DNA of 64,000 nt from Haliotis asinina (GCF_037392515.1 NC_090291.1:27018001-27082000); one strand, 5' to 3'; numbered from the stretch's first letter, positions 35,280-47,310 are shown. A program made the numbers and translations. Notes: generated by a model not told the origin, from the letters alone.

Positions 35280-35510
35280 CATTTCAGGCCCCCCTAAGTA
35301 ATTGAAGGAATTACAGCAAATTTGAAGGAATTGCATCTCAAATGTAAACAAACGCAGCCCACTCGTGAAACAATTGCAGCGATATCGGTAATTTAGCGGT
35401 AATAACAGAAATACATCGGCCCTATCGGAAGCAATGTCGGTAATACTGGAAACACGATCGGCCATCTTCGGAGATTTTTCGGTCGCGAGTGGAAACTCAC
35501 GCAGCAAAAC

Positions 35511-35540
35511 ATGGCGTCGTTGGAAGAAGCACCCGTCTCG
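35511..35540 (+). other. First-exon-like segment in left palindrome arm
   Basis: AAAACATGGCG gives a start in good context, followed by MASLEEAPVS and then GTGAGATTTG, a good 5' splice site in phase 0. Upstream, GCCATCTTCGGAG (35461 on) resembles a YY1-type site. A mirror copy lies at 36065..36094 on the minus strand. No continuing exon was found, so the gene it came from is unknown. Confidence 0.35.
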
Positions 35541-36064
35541 GTGAGATTTGTTTTTAGTTCGTACTATTACATTTTCATACTTATCCATCTTTGACCACCC
35601 GTGTTGAATGCATTTAGGTATGAGGTGTTGTCGGGGCAAAAGCTTATGTTTTTAGGAAAAGATAGTCACTCTAGGAGAGTGTCACAAGTCATGCCCCTGT
35701 AGTTTGTTTACATCTGAACATCGAAGTCGTGCCGATGATTACGAACGTGCGCCAGATATAGCATCATTGTTTTGTGAAATGTGTTTAAATTTGTCAATTG
35801 CACTTCGTAGCAAGAAAAATTATGGCTCATAAACTTCTTCATGGCGCACGTTCATGATGTTCGTAATCATCGGCACGACTTCGATGTTCAGATGTAAACA
35901 ATCTCCAGGGGCATGACTTGTGACACTCTTCTGCAGTGACAATCTTTTCCTAAAAACATAAGCTATTGCCCCGACAACACCTCATACCTAAACGCATTCA
36001 ACACGGGTGGTCAAAGATGGATAAGTATGAAAATGTAATAGTACGAACTAAAAACAAATCTCAC

Positions 36065-36094
36065 CGAGACGGGTGCTTCTTCCAACGACGCCAT
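36065..36094 (-). other. First-exon-like segment in right palindrome arm
   Basis: Mirror copy of the segment at 35511..35540, with the same ATG context and the same GTGAGA donor. The two copies point towards each other across the loop. Confidence 0.35.
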
Positions 36095-36325
36095 GTTTTG
36101 CTGCGTGAGTTTCCGCTCGCGACCGAAAAATCTCCGAAGATGGCCGATCGTGTTTCCAGTATTACCGACATTGCTTCCGATAGGGCCGATGTATTTCTGT
36201 TATTACCGCTAAATTACCGATATCGCTGCAATTGTTTCGCGAGTGGGCTGCGTTTGTTTACATTTGAGATGCAATTCCTTCAAATTTGCTGTAATTCCTT
36301 CAATTACTTGGGGGGGCCTGCATTT

Positions 36326-37514
36326 GCAATTTAGTTACTGTAGTAATGTCATGATCATGTTACACGATGCAGTAACAGCAGGGGTTCAAAACGTTTTTTA
36401 AAAGCCACTTGTCACGGGTTAAGTAACGGTAAGAAAGTAACTTGTCCTGACTAATTTTCCACTTGCCCTGCATTTTAGGACATAATCATGATGATGAAGT
36501 ACGAGAAATAAATCAACATGTTGTTTGATGTTAATTTTTACTGGACTATTTATCGAAAAGTGATAAATAGCAAAGAAAGATAACCCTACTTTGTCATCAT
36601 TGTGAAATTTATCAGCTACATTTTGAGCAGATATGAAATGAAATAGTAGTTTATTTGCAGCTTGAATCCTGAAGCCATTTGGATTTCTGAACCACTTTGG
36701 TTTCTGAACCAAGTGAATTACAAGGTGTTACAACATAGTATTAATAATAATATTGAAATGTTTGGGACTCCCATTTAGTAGTAAGTACCCTTGAAAGTTA
36801 AGAGTATAAGTCTCAAGGACCTTTAAATACAGGACCCAAGGTAAATCCTGGTAAACAATTGAAAATAAATATTTATATGGAATCCACTTGATAAATTAAG
36901 TGACATTATTTATGACACCCTCAGTGCGGATTGTACTTTGCCTGCTATTAGGTGTGGTCTGTGTGTTGCAGCTCTGATAATGGGGGAACAATATGCAGGT
37001 TCCAGAGACAAGGAACCCAAAACTGTTCACGTACAAAAACATCAGGAGGAAAAATGGCTTTAAATTTAACTGACAAAAGCAAAGAAACATGTATCCAGTA
37101 TAAAACATTATTTGAAATTACTTTCATCAAGGCAGGCGGTGATGCAGCATGACAAATTGATTTGGACTCTAAAAACAATTAAAGTTCAAATTCCTTGATT
37201 CACTGAAAGTTTAAAATGTTGCCATAGAGGAAGAGAAATGGTGATAACTGTTTCATCAAACAAAACAACTTGTTCAACAATGATTGAAACTTTTCCCTTG
37301 AGTCGAGAGGCAGTTACTTCACTGTTTCCAATCTCTTTGAAATAAATCTTTCCGAAAAGGTGATATAGCTGATCCTCGAATATTTACAAGATGTCTTACT
37401 GATCATGTGTCATTGTGAAGCACTTCTAGTGATGTTAATTATATGGAACAGAAAGGAGCCAGAAAGGGATGTTCCAAATACTTACCACCTTATCCTGCCT
37501 GTGTCTGCTGAACT
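36326..37514. other. No gene recognised
   Basis: AT-rich, with no supported exon or repeat. Confidence 0.5.
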
Positions 37515-37582
37515 ATTTAGCTATATGGTGACAGTCTGCAAATCAAGTCTATACCAGGCAATCCAGTGATCAGCATTATGAT
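37515..37582 (-). repeat. Family A SINE fragment
   Basis: TATTTAGCTATATGGTGACA, then AGTCTGCAAATCAAGTC and CAGGCAATCCAGTGATCAGC, correspond to the 3' body of family A in reverse orientation, without the tail. Confidence 0.6.
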
Positions 37583-37609
37583 AATTTATGCATGTGGGGT
37601 AAGTGCCAA

Positions 37610-37985
37610 TTTGCCACATCACTTGCCCAAGGAGGCATCATATGTGCTACAAGACATGCTAAGGGAGGCATCATATTTGCCACATCACTTGCCCAAGGAA
37701 GGATTGTATATGCTGCATGACATACTCAAGGAACATCATATTTGCCACATCACTTGCCCAGTTAAGGATTGTATATGCTGCATGACATACTCAAGGAGCA
37801 TCATATTTGCCACATCACTTGCCCAGTTAAGGATTGTATATGCTGCATGACATACTCAAGGAGCATCATATTTACCACATCACTTGCCCAAGGAAGGATC
37901 ATATGTGCTACATGACATGCTCAAGGAGGCATCATATTTACCACATCACTTGCAAAAGGAGGCAGCATGTGTGCTGCTTGGAGTC
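37610..37985. repeat. Minisatellite of about 62 bp, about 6 copies
   Basis: Units share CATCATATTTGCCACATCAC, then TTGCCCAAGGAAGGATTGTA and GCTGCATGACATACTCAAGG. Repeat length varies because of small deletions. It directly follows the family A SINE fragment. Confidence 0.9.
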
Positions 37986-39702
37986 ACAGGAGACATGGTC
38001 TCATATAATTTTCATTTAATGTATGCTGTGTCCTTTCGTAACTCTGTTAACATACATATATTGTTTGTTGTATGTTGTAGGAAAATGGTGTAATGACTAT
38101 GTGATTAAGATGATCCTGGAATGTGTGTAAATTTCATTCTATATCTATCTCACTAGTGTTTGATAATACTGATACAGGGGGGTTGCCAGTGATTCTGATT
38201 GCACACTGACATTTTGAGCAATGTTATATTTCAGAAAAATAGTTATTTTGAAACATTTGTTTTCTTACATGCAACATTTTTGCTATCTTCTTGCAATGAT
38301 GTGTTTAGGTCAACTAGAGGTCTCCCCAGTGTTGCAGTCTTCGTACTTGCTCTGGAATATACAATGCTCCAAGCAAGTCTGTTCTCTGTCCTCTGCTCAT
38401 TTTAGTAATCAAGTTAGCATCAGAATACTTAGTTTGAGGGACATGGTAGGGTTTCTTTTTCTCCTGGATCATGGTTGAGAAAACGAGATGATTCGGTAGA
38501 GAGGTCTGATTCCACATCATGCCACAGGTGGAGTGACTTGAAGAATGCGTATTAGGTTCTCTCTGTAAAGCTTTTTTTAAGATTTGTTGATAACTTCTGC
38601 TTAGACCCAAACACAAGTTGTACATATTGATGAATCATTGACGGATGGTGATGAATGAGTTTAGTGTGGGCCATCCTGTTTCCATCCCTGTTGTTAAGAA
38701 ATCTGCATCATCATCTGAGTTTGGGGATAAATACAAACTGTGGAAATAATTTCTAAATGTCTGTTACACTTCATATCTTTCAAACGTCTATCTCACATGG
38801 CCACCAGCCATCCTGCTGACCCTACCTCAGGTTTGTAGCCAGTATTAATCAGAACATGACTGGATTTCGGTAGGCATGGTGTTTACCAAGGAAAGAAAGG
38901 GTTGTGTGTGGCTGTCATATTATGGGAAACGTGAAGGATACGTTTCCTAAATCCATTTCCACTCAGCACCTAGGGCATGTAGCACAAATAAATTATGTGA
39001 GATATCATATGTCTTCAAAATATCAGATTTATTAAAGATTCACAAATATTGTGGGTGATCCATTCACAGTCCAGCCCTAATGGAATCAGTTTGGGTGGAT
39101 AGTTGAGACTTGTTAGTCTCAGACATTGATGTGTGTACTTTTAATAAGATATACTTGGGTTGTTTCATTAAGCAGTCCATTTTCCTGAAATTAGACCATG
39201 CCACTGTTTTTCACAAACACAATCATCCACTGCGCACTGTTGGAAATTACTGTTGCATGACTGAGTCAAGGACACTGAGTATTACTTAAAGATCAACTAT
39301 ATGTTTGGATTCACAATAGTGTGTACAATCAAACATGGTAGTGTCGAAGGTGAAAGGGCATTCGTAAGTACTTTGATTTCTTCACGTTATCCTGATTAAT
39401 AAGGAATGTGCAGGGAATACTTCCCAACAACTATAAATGTCAGTTTTGAGTATTGATTAGATGAGCTGTCTAAGTTCAAAGAATCCAGATATCACAATAT
39501 CAAACATGATGCAAATCTTAGTAATTGACAAGAAACCAAAGCATTTCCAAAATCAGTGGAGATGAACTATAATGGTTAAATCAATGCACATCATATGTTA
39601 TAAATGTCCCAACTGTGAAAATCAGTGTAAAGGTAATTTACTCTATGAATACAACAGTTTCCTAATGGCAGTATGAACAGCATGTAGTACAGACCAGGGC
39701 AG
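37986..39702. other. No gene recognised
   Basis: No exon, repeat or RNA gene is supported. Confidence 0.5.
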
Positions 39703-39799
39703 ACTTGCACGAAGCAATCTTATCGCTACAGTGATTGTAACTCCATTTCTTCAACATAGGCTTAAGATAGTCGTAGCGCTTAGATTGCTTTGTGCACAT
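39703..39799. mobile_element. Foldback MITE-like element (97 bp)
   Basis: The left arm CTTGCACGAAGCAATCTTAT (then CGCTACAGTGA) matches the reverse complement of the right arm 39769..39799 (TGCACAAAGCAATCTAAGCG). Arms are about 30 bp around a loop of about 35 bp. Confidence 0.6.
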
Positions 39800-40821
39800 G
39801 GGCCATGATATGTTATGTACCAAGGCTGCAGTTGAAATATTCCACCAACAGTGGTCACGTGACTTTAGAATGGAAGTAAGAATGTACATGTATGGATGAC
39901 CTATTACGATCATTACCTGTCATATGGCAAGGTCATGTCAAATGGTAGCATCACTTTAGTCATAGGAAGAGTTATTGTTTACAATGTAGAGAACTCTATT
40001 TGTGTCCCGTCACCTTGGCTTGTGACTGGACATTTGACAGAAGTGCAAATAACTGAGATTGCATTAGCTTGAAACACCTAAATTTTGGCTGTATATTACA
40101 TGTGTATTACTTAAACGACAAGTTTGCATGAAGATATTCTTTTTATTCTTTTTTGTTCTTTTTTGTCTATATGCAAATACGTCACAAACATATGATTTGG
40201 TATTCTCAGGGACATTTCGTCTCCTTGGATCAGCACTTTTTGTCAGAAGGGCAAAATTATTGTAAACTAAATTTTAAATTTGCCCCTTTTGGCAACATTA
40301 CTAAACCACCATTCCCAGCTTTACTTTGTGTATGATTTGAAAGTGCACAAAAGCATATTAGTGAATACAGCTATTTCTCATCAAATCATCTTTGATCATT
40401 CTGAAATGTCAGTGATGGCCCTAGAATCACGTGAAATGTTTTGGAAAGTAAACAAACACAAAGTCAACTCTCTTCCATGTTACAGAATCTTAATAAAAAA
40501 CCATTACATTTATGTCAGTTATGATATGCCTATCACATTATATATATAATTAAAACTCAGCCATGATACATGAATATGTAAATTGTCCATATATTTTATG
40601 GTCAAATGATGAAGGTCTTTGTTAGCAATCCCAAGTGTTGAGGTTAAATCATTTGAAAAAACAAAAATGAAAACAAATACTGTACTTGGAAGAATCCAGT
40701 TATTTCTAAAGTAATTACAGAAGATTTCAGGTTTTAAACAATGTAACATTTACTTCTGCATTGAGAGATCCATTCATCTTCTCATTGCATTTACCAGATG
40801 CCCAACATTGGTTGGTTGGTT

Positions 40822-41066
40822 GGTTGGTTGGTTGGTTTTACACCATAATATTTCAGCAATATCACCTCGGGGACACCAGAAAAGGGCTTCACACATTGTG
40901 AAAATATGTTTACTTGTACATAGGGAGAAGGCGACCATAAGCGGAGCTTTTGTGCTTAATCCAGGTGTCCCCTGGACAATAAAATATGTCTAGACCCATG
41001 TAGGGAATCAAACCTGGCCTTCAGCATGATCAGTGAATACTTAACCACTAGGCTACCCTACCACCC
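40822..41066 (-). repeat. tRNA-like SINE (family B), expanded copy
   Basis: Minus-strand copy with an A-box-like head (GGTAGCCTAGTGGTTAAG read from 41066) and a B-box-like GGTTTGATTCCCTACATG. It carries about 90 bp of extra sequence in the middle. A GGTT tetranucleotide run (40810..40836) replaces the usual tail. Confidence 0.75.
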
Positions 41067-42584
41067 AACAACATTTGTTTGATATGCAGGGAAAGGATCA
41101 TAGCAAGAATTAGGGAATAAACACTGATGTACTTAAATGATTTGGTTAATTAAACTAATTTTAACCAATTATAGTTTCACCCAGTGTGATGGCCTGACTG
41201 ATGCACTCGTACACAATGACAATAGTACTCACAGTCTAAATTTAAAGCTAGCCAACCTCACTGGCTGGTACAAATTTGAGTAAATTACCATTATCTTGGT
41301 GTTTGGTCTGGATAGATGCATTTTTTGCTGGTAACATTTTGAAGTTACCAGGCCTGATATCTGGTTGGGTTTTGGGTTTATTTCATACTCTTGTTAAACT
41401 GAAAATGCAGATTGTCAGGATGGTTCTGATTACCTGCATGTTACATTTATGCATATACCACCCCTGAATCAGCATACTTAGTCTCTGCATAAAACACGTA
41501 TACCCATGTCAGAGAACATACCATCAGACTGGTTGGGAGGTTATGTGTCAGCATTGCTCAACATATTTGACATTTTCTCTTGAGGCAAAATTTTATGAAT
41601 GGAACGAGGAATAATCAGTCAATCTTCACAGTTTCAATTATAATATATGTTTTGTGTATCATGTATATATTGTGTCACGCAATATATTTTACTCTTTATA
41701 TCTTTTGCGTTGGGACATTAGACAGTACATAATCATCTAAGGGGGTTAATTCTGGCCTCTTTACCTCAGAATCAAAGGTACCTTTTCAGCAGAACACTTC
41801 AATATTCCATATTAGCTGATGTTCAGTCTGCTAAATATGAGGCGAGTGACTTAATGTGAAAAAATATTTGTCCTCTGAAGGCAAGAGCTCAATAATATGA
41901 AAAGAAAATTCTGTTTATGGTTGTTTCCTGATAATGCGTCTGTTTATCAGTCTATGTTCACAAAAAAGTAATGAGAAACGTGAAGTCAGCTTACAGCATA
42001 GTTTCTTACTAAGAGATGGCTGTGTTACTTCATGTTTTTACCTGTCACAAGACATATATATTATATACTACTGTTTTCTGCTTCAGCCACAGAGAGGGAT
42101 GTTATGATACACAAGCATGACTACTGAAAGGAAGGTGTAATGATGTTCAGCCACTGGGTTCAGTCATTCTGGGATTTACTCAGCATTCAGGTGTGGCTTA
42201 CAGGTGATAATTATACATGTGAGATATTGTACATAATCAGGAAAGCATCCAGTATGTATTGCGGGTGTGAGACAATCTAGGGAGAAAGTTGAGTCTGTTG
42301 TCACGCAGACATGGGAGCCTCATCTTTATGAGGGAGCCTCATCTTTATGATGATGAAACACAGTATCTCAACCTAGATCTTGTGCTGCACTGCAGAAAGA
42401 ATAAACGATCAAGGGTGCAAAAATCCAAATAATATTCAGTGTTAACATTCAGTTTGAAGGCCTGATAATGAAAAAAATTGTTTTAATTAGTATTGTAACA
42501 AATGGAAAGTATTTCTGTTATAATATGTGTATCCTTTGGTACACCTTGATTATTAAATATTTAACCACTGTATCATAGGGCAAT
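41067..42584. other. No gene recognised
   Basis: AT-rich. A 17-bp direct duplication (GAGCCTCATCTTTATGA, about 42315 and 42332) is the only local repeat I noticed. Confidence 0.45.
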
Positions 42585-42587
42585 GGG

Positions 42588-42723
42588 CTAGCTTGGCAGT
42601 TAAAGCCAAAGACACAAGTTTACTTCTTCACATTGGTATATTGTGTAAAGCATATTTCTGTTCCTCCATTGTGATATTGCTGGAATATTGCTAAAAGCAG
42701 CATGAAACCATGCCCACTCACTC
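42588..42723 (+). repeat. tRNA-like SINE (family B), diverged
   Basis: GGGCTAGCTTGGCAGTTAAA (A-box-like) leads to TGATATTGCTGGAATATTGC and a CCCACTCACTCTAAC tail. The B-box region is lost. Confidence 0.65.
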
Positions 42724-43846
42724 TAACTGACATGTTTTAGATAGCTGTGATTTTTGGGGGGGAATAATGTAAATTCTGATCAGTCCTTTTTCAAAAAGAG
42801 GAATGGGGACTGAGCAGTAGGTTTCTATTATTTAAACAGTTTAATAGTTATGTGAGTTCCTGTATAGATAAATGATAAAGATTAATTGCTTGTAAGTGCT
42901 TCAGTAGAGTCCATTTGTTGTGTTCCCAGTCTGCAGGCCCCCTCATGATTAAGTCTTGGGTCAATCAATATTTCTACAATTGGCCAATTATGGAGTTGAA
43001 ATGAATAGAACCAGTTAGCAGGTTACAGTTTCAGATAATATTTTGTTATGTGCAGGATTGCTTACAACACACTATACAATAATGCATTATATAATCTAAA
43101 ATAAAAAATAAAAATATTATGTTAAAATATCAGTGTTTCAAAACATTATATTCAGGATAAAGACAATAACTCAAATATTGGTAAAATTACATGTAAAATA
43201 TTGAATATTAAATATGATGTCACTTTGCTCTTTTCCCTGTGGAATTTGGAGAAAATCAATGCATTCCACATGGCCTTCACACAGACTATACAAGGTATTT
43301 TTTCATTTCCAAGAGGCTAGCAAGTCAAGTGGCAGGCTCTTGCTTGTCTAAATGTGGAATGGTGTATTGATTTCACACAAAGTCTGAAATTATATATAAA
43401 TGAATCGATATACAAGTAGGAAGCTCTCAAATTGTGCTGATTGCAATGCAGGTATTTCCATCCACTTCCTTAAATTATTCATCAGAAAATATCCTTTTCT
43501 CTCCCCACTGAACAATGTTCCGACCTACAGTGGCACTTGGTGTTTCAGCCCATGCTGAAAACATTATCTCAGTAAATTATCATTCCCAATTATCCCCGGC
43601 TTATTTTATCATATGATATAACCAAATAGGACAAATTTCCCAACTGGGGTATTTGTGGTGGAGTTTTTGCCTAATGTATAAATACTAATGCCTTGCAACT
43701 GTATTGATTGGATGCTATCAGTGATGAGAAAGCGCCCCCTATTGTATATTCGCAGGCAACTGGTCGGCAGAATAAATCTTCACCAAGGCTGGCCTGGTAT
43801 TGATTTGTGTTGAGGAACTAGCCAAGTCTGTGGAAGGTTGTGTCGT

Positions 43847-43868
43847 CTGCTGCTGCTGCTGCTGCTGC
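43847..43868 (+). repeat. CTG trinucleotide repeat (7 units)
   Basis: A pure (CTG)7 run about 260 bp upstream of the KIAA0513-like start codon. It is probably in that gene's 5' intron or 5' untranslated region. Confidence 0.9.
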
Positions 43869-44053
43869 CACCAGTGTGATTAGTTGAAGCAGGGGGATGA
43901 GTAGGAGCTGACTCGCAGGCACATGGACCTAAATTCATGAACTTGACAGCTCTGGTACTGGTGTTGGTGAATCGGCACGGATTCTTGCCTCCCTACCCAA
44001 CATTGCCATCTTGATTTCACTGTCTCCTTCAATTTTGCTAATTTCCTTCACAG

Positions 44054-44123
44054 GCTCATCCTATTCTTAAATTCTTGCATGAGTTGCTGAAAGTGGCGTA
44101 CGTTTTCAATCAAGGAAATCAAA
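44054..44123 (+). other. Probable 5' UTR part of the KIAA0513-like exon
   Basis: A strong acceptor (pyrimidine-rich tract ending TTTCCTTCACAG at 44053) precedes this stretch, and an in-frame TGA at about 44088 closes the frame upstream of the ATG. The exon therefore likely begins at 44054 and is joined to an unseen upstream exon. Confidence 0.55.
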
Positions 44124-45166
44124 ATGGATATTGGTTCAAGTGGTCGGCGGACGAGTGAGGACGATAAGAAATCACTCTCGTCAAGTTTTAGTGATGGAAC
44201 CTCCAAATTCTTTACAACCATGATTGCCAAGAAGAATGGACTTTTCAGTGATATGTCATCCAAGTTTGACTCCCTGATGAAGAGTGGGGCGAGCAGTAGT
44301 GCGAGTAGTGAGAACTCCAGTCCTGCTTCAAGCCCACCCCCTCGCACCCCACCCCCACGACCACCACCCATCACCAACACACATCGGTCACTTAGTTTCA
44401 AAGGGCTGAAGGAGCGAGAAAATGTGGCTACCAAAATGTCTTCTGGTGATTTCAGACGCTCGCAAAGGGCAGGAAGTTCGTCTGGTTTTTCTGATACAAG
44501 TTCAGTTGATGAGCAGTTTACAATGGATGGAATGAATGTAAGTTTTGATGAACCCTTATATAATCAACGTGAGGTACCAGCAGGTCACAGTTCAGACAGT
44601 GGCTCCAGGTCCAATGATGGGAGGCAAGAAAGGAGAGTTATACCGGTTGCTGCACCTGATTCAAGAGATGAAACAGGATATGGGGACTCAGAGGGACCTT
44701 CGGCCTCTGTCTCTCCTCTCAACAGTCAAAACTCAGAAATCAGAAGTGAACACCGCAAAGCTCCAAAACTTACTACAAAACGTAGATCAAGCACGGTTGA
44801 TGAGATGCTGTTTGATGATTATGTTGAACCAGAAGTTAATGGGGACTCTGTATTTTCTGATCAGATGGCTGCACCTGCAGGCGATCTAATGTCATTTGAC
44901 CATGAAGTTGCTGAAGGTAGAGGTAAATATCCGAGTCAGAGTAGTGCTGACTCATCTGAGCCGGAATATGATACTCGCAATTATGCTATGACAAGCATGG
45001 ACTCTTCAGATGCTGAATTCGGAGGTGTGCAACTTCATCGCTCACAATCCATGGGGTCGGAAAAATCTTGGAGCTCAAATTATAGTGTTGACAGCCAACC
45101 AGATGAGATTACATTGGAGTGTATGGAGTTTATGAAAAGCTTCGTGGATAAAATGTTTAATATCAA
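44124..45166 (+). CDS. KIAA0513: KIAA0513-like protein, 5' coding exon (partial gene)
   Basis: A 347-codon exon encoding a Ser-rich, disordered N-terminal region. It includes a proline-rich PPPRTPPPRPPP at 71-82 (possible SH3 ligand) and a PAGDLMSFDHE motif at 251-261 that resembles the start of vertebrate KIAA0513. The end, SSNYSVDSQPDEITLECMEF (317-336) continuing MKSFVDKMFN, aligns with the beginning of the conserved KIAA0513 region (SSNQS...DEE...FM..(Y/F)V(E/D)K(I/M)F). The frame meets TGA at 45168..45170, but GTGAGT at 45167 forms a 5' splice site, so the exon very likely ends at 45166 in phase 2. The next conserved exon, expected to encode an EEKAKFGE-like motif, was not found before 64000. 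Function is poorly defined; vertebrate KIAA0513 is described as neuronal and cytoplasmic. Orthology rests on about 30 residues. Confidence 0.72.
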
Positions 45167-45943
45167 GTGAGTACCTTCAGATATTTGTACTTTTAAAAAC
45201 TTTTCAAAGAAGTTACTCTTTACTACATGGACCCTGTAAAGTATATATTTCATGACATTGTAGTTTAAGTTTGAAGTATAACACATTTTTGACATGTTAA
45301 TGTGCATATGTGACATATAACAATGTATTTTTAATGTTATTTGACTTCACAGCTTATGCTCAAACCCATGATTGCTAACTGTAAGCTGTTGGTGGTTGTT
45401 ATTAAGTCAGTTATTTGCAGAATAGTTGCTGGTTGTGATTTGTGTTTGCCATTGTGTGTTCCATCAGTTTATCTGTGGACATTCATGTTGTGTTTGAAGA
45501 CAGACATACAACCATAACTGTATTGACAAGGGACATATTTATACTCATAGATATGCATAATGGAAAACCTGTTGCAAGCTATCTGTATTCCAGATGATTA
45601 GACCTATGCAGTAAGTTTGATCAGATTTCCACCTGTACGCCCATCTGTGACCTATTTGTGAAAGCCTGAAGGTGATGAGCTTAGTGAGGTGGCTCTATGA
45701 CTAAATCTTTAACTGATGACTATATCTCTGAAGGGTGTAGTCAGACCACTCCACCACCATGCAATGCGGTCACGGTCTGCCTCAGGACAAATCTGCTCAG
45801 TATCTACACCATCTATATTCAGAATAGTCATAGTGCCACCTTTGTATTGAAGTGACTTAGGTATTATAAGAGGTCATTGAATTCCATGGAACATTGTTTA
45901 CAGTATAATGTACACATATATAAGGCCAGACATATATCCATTT
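45167..45943 (+). other. Start of probable long KIAA0513-like intron
   Basis: Begins with GTGAGT. No following exon was found, so everything to 64000 may be intron. Nothing else is recognised in this stretch. Confidence 0.45.
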
Positions 45944-46444
45944 AGTAAAGTATTCCCAGGCTTGAATTTGAAGAAAGGAAAATAAAATTCAATTGGGAGG
46001 TATTGTCAGATGCATATATCAGATTCAGTAAAGTAATAATTACCTATCACAGTGAGTAAAGTATTGCCAGATATATGTCACACTGAAAATGAATAAAGTG
46101 TGTCACACTAAAGTACTGCCAGACCAGAGAAATGTATTGCCAGACATATATCACAGTGGGTAAAGTATTGTCAGACATATATCACAGTGGGTAAAGTATT
46201 GTCAGACGTATATGATAGTGGGTAAAGTATTGTCAGAAGTATTTCACATTGACTAAAGTATTGTCAAACATATATTGCAATGAGTGAAATATTCCTAACC
46301 ATAAATCCATTTAGTAGGATATTGCGAGAAATATTGAGTAAGGTATCGTGAGGCGTATATTCCCCTGAATATTGTATTGTCAGACATATAGAGCATTGAC
46401 TGAGTATTGCCAGACATGTATCACACTGAGTAAAATATTGCCAT
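45944..46444. repeat. Minisatellite of about 31 bp, diverged
   Basis: Repeats of GTAAAGTATTGCCAGACATA followed by TATCACAGTGG, about 15 copies with frequent small indels. It runs directly into the next, unrelated array. Confidence 0.88.
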
Positions 46445-46474
46445 GCAACAGCTTGCTTTTAAAGGAGACATGTC

Positions 46475-47065
46475 CCCACAGTCACACCCTTCATGCTCTC
46501 TCTACTGCCATGAGAAGACTTCCAGGAGAGAGCATATCCCCAGTTCCCTTGTCAGTACACAGTCACACCCTTCATGCTCTCTCGACTGCCATGAGAAGAC
46601 TTCCAGGAGAAAGTATATCCCCAGTTCTCTCGTCAGTACACAGTCACACCCTTCATGCTCTCTCTACTGCCATGAGAAGACTTCCAGGAAGAATCATGTC
46701 CCCAGTTCCCCTGTCAGTACAGTACACAGTCACACCCTTTATGCTCTCTCTACTGTCATGAGAAGACTTGCAGGAGTTATCATGTCCCCAGTTCCCCTGT
46801 CAGTACACAGTCACACCCTTCATGCTCTCTCGACTGCCATGAGAAGACTTCCAGGAGAAAGTATATCCCCAGTTCTCTCGTCAGTACACAGTCACACCCT
46901 TCATGCTCTCTCTACTGCCATGAGAAGACTTCCAGGAGTTATCATGTCCCCAGTTCCCTTGTCAGTACACAGTCACACCCTTTATGCTCTCTCTACTGCC
47001 ATGAGAAGACTTCCAGGAGTTATCATGTCCCCAGTTCCCTTGTCAGTACACAGTCACACCCTTGA
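46475..47065. repeat. 81-bp minisatellite, about 7 copies
   Basis: The unit contains CAGTCACACCCTTCATGCTC, then ACTGCCATGAGAAGACTTCC, then CCCCAGTTCCCTTGTCAGTA. One copy has a 5-bp insertion (AGTAC). The unit is 27 codons, so two frames stay open for 129 and 220 codons. The products are pure repeats with no gene evidence. Confidence 0.95.
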
Positions 47066-47090
47066 CCCCAATGTTTGGGAGGATTGTGTA

Positions 47091-47310
47091 TTGTCACATT
47101 GCTGACAGTCCATTAAAGCAACCTTCACATGCACCCCAGGGTGAGGGAGGTGCGTGTGTTGTTGTGTTGTGTTGTATGTTGTCATGTTGCTGACAGTTCT
47201 GTAAAACAACCTTCAGTTGCAACCCAGGGTGAGGGAGGTGTGTGTGTTGTGTTGCTGACAGTCCTGTAAAATAATCTTCAGTTGCACCCTAGGGTGGGAG
47301 AGGTGTGTGT
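47091..47310. repeat. Minisatellite of about 75-80 bp, 3 copies
   Basis: Units share TTGCTGACAGTCCTGTAAAA, then CAACCTTCAGTTGCA and CAGGGTGAGGGAGGTGTGTG. GT-rich segments of variable length separate them. Confidence 0.88.

Larger units (their letters stand above)
35285..36320. mobile_element. 1.04-kb palindromic foldback element with CATTT flanks
   Basis: The left arm (35285..35753) and right arm (35843..36320) are near-identical inverted copies; I saw only scattered substitutions and one 9-bp insertion near the loop. The loop is about 89 bp. The ends read CAGGCCCCCC...GGGGGGCCTG and are bordered by CATTT on both sides (35280..35284 and 36321..36325), as expected for a 5-bp target duplication. 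Each arm holds a CpG-rich segment with two divergent ATGGC sequences about 45 bp apart and a GTGAGA splice-donor-like site. The matching open frames on both outer sides are the same sequence read in mirror orientation. Confidence 0.88.

Noticed and set aside
35268..36334. Two nearly identical frames of 122-123 codons as a duplicated gene
   Set aside because: They are mirror images in the arms of the palindrome. Neither has a recognisable domain, and both run through the element ends.
37610..37985. Regular repeats resembling direct-repeat arrays
   Set aside because: Units are contiguous and have no spacers, so this is a minisatellite.
46372..47105. Open frames of 129 and 220 codons
   Set aside because: They are produced by an 81-bp (27-codon) tandem unit; both frames are just repeated peptide blocks.
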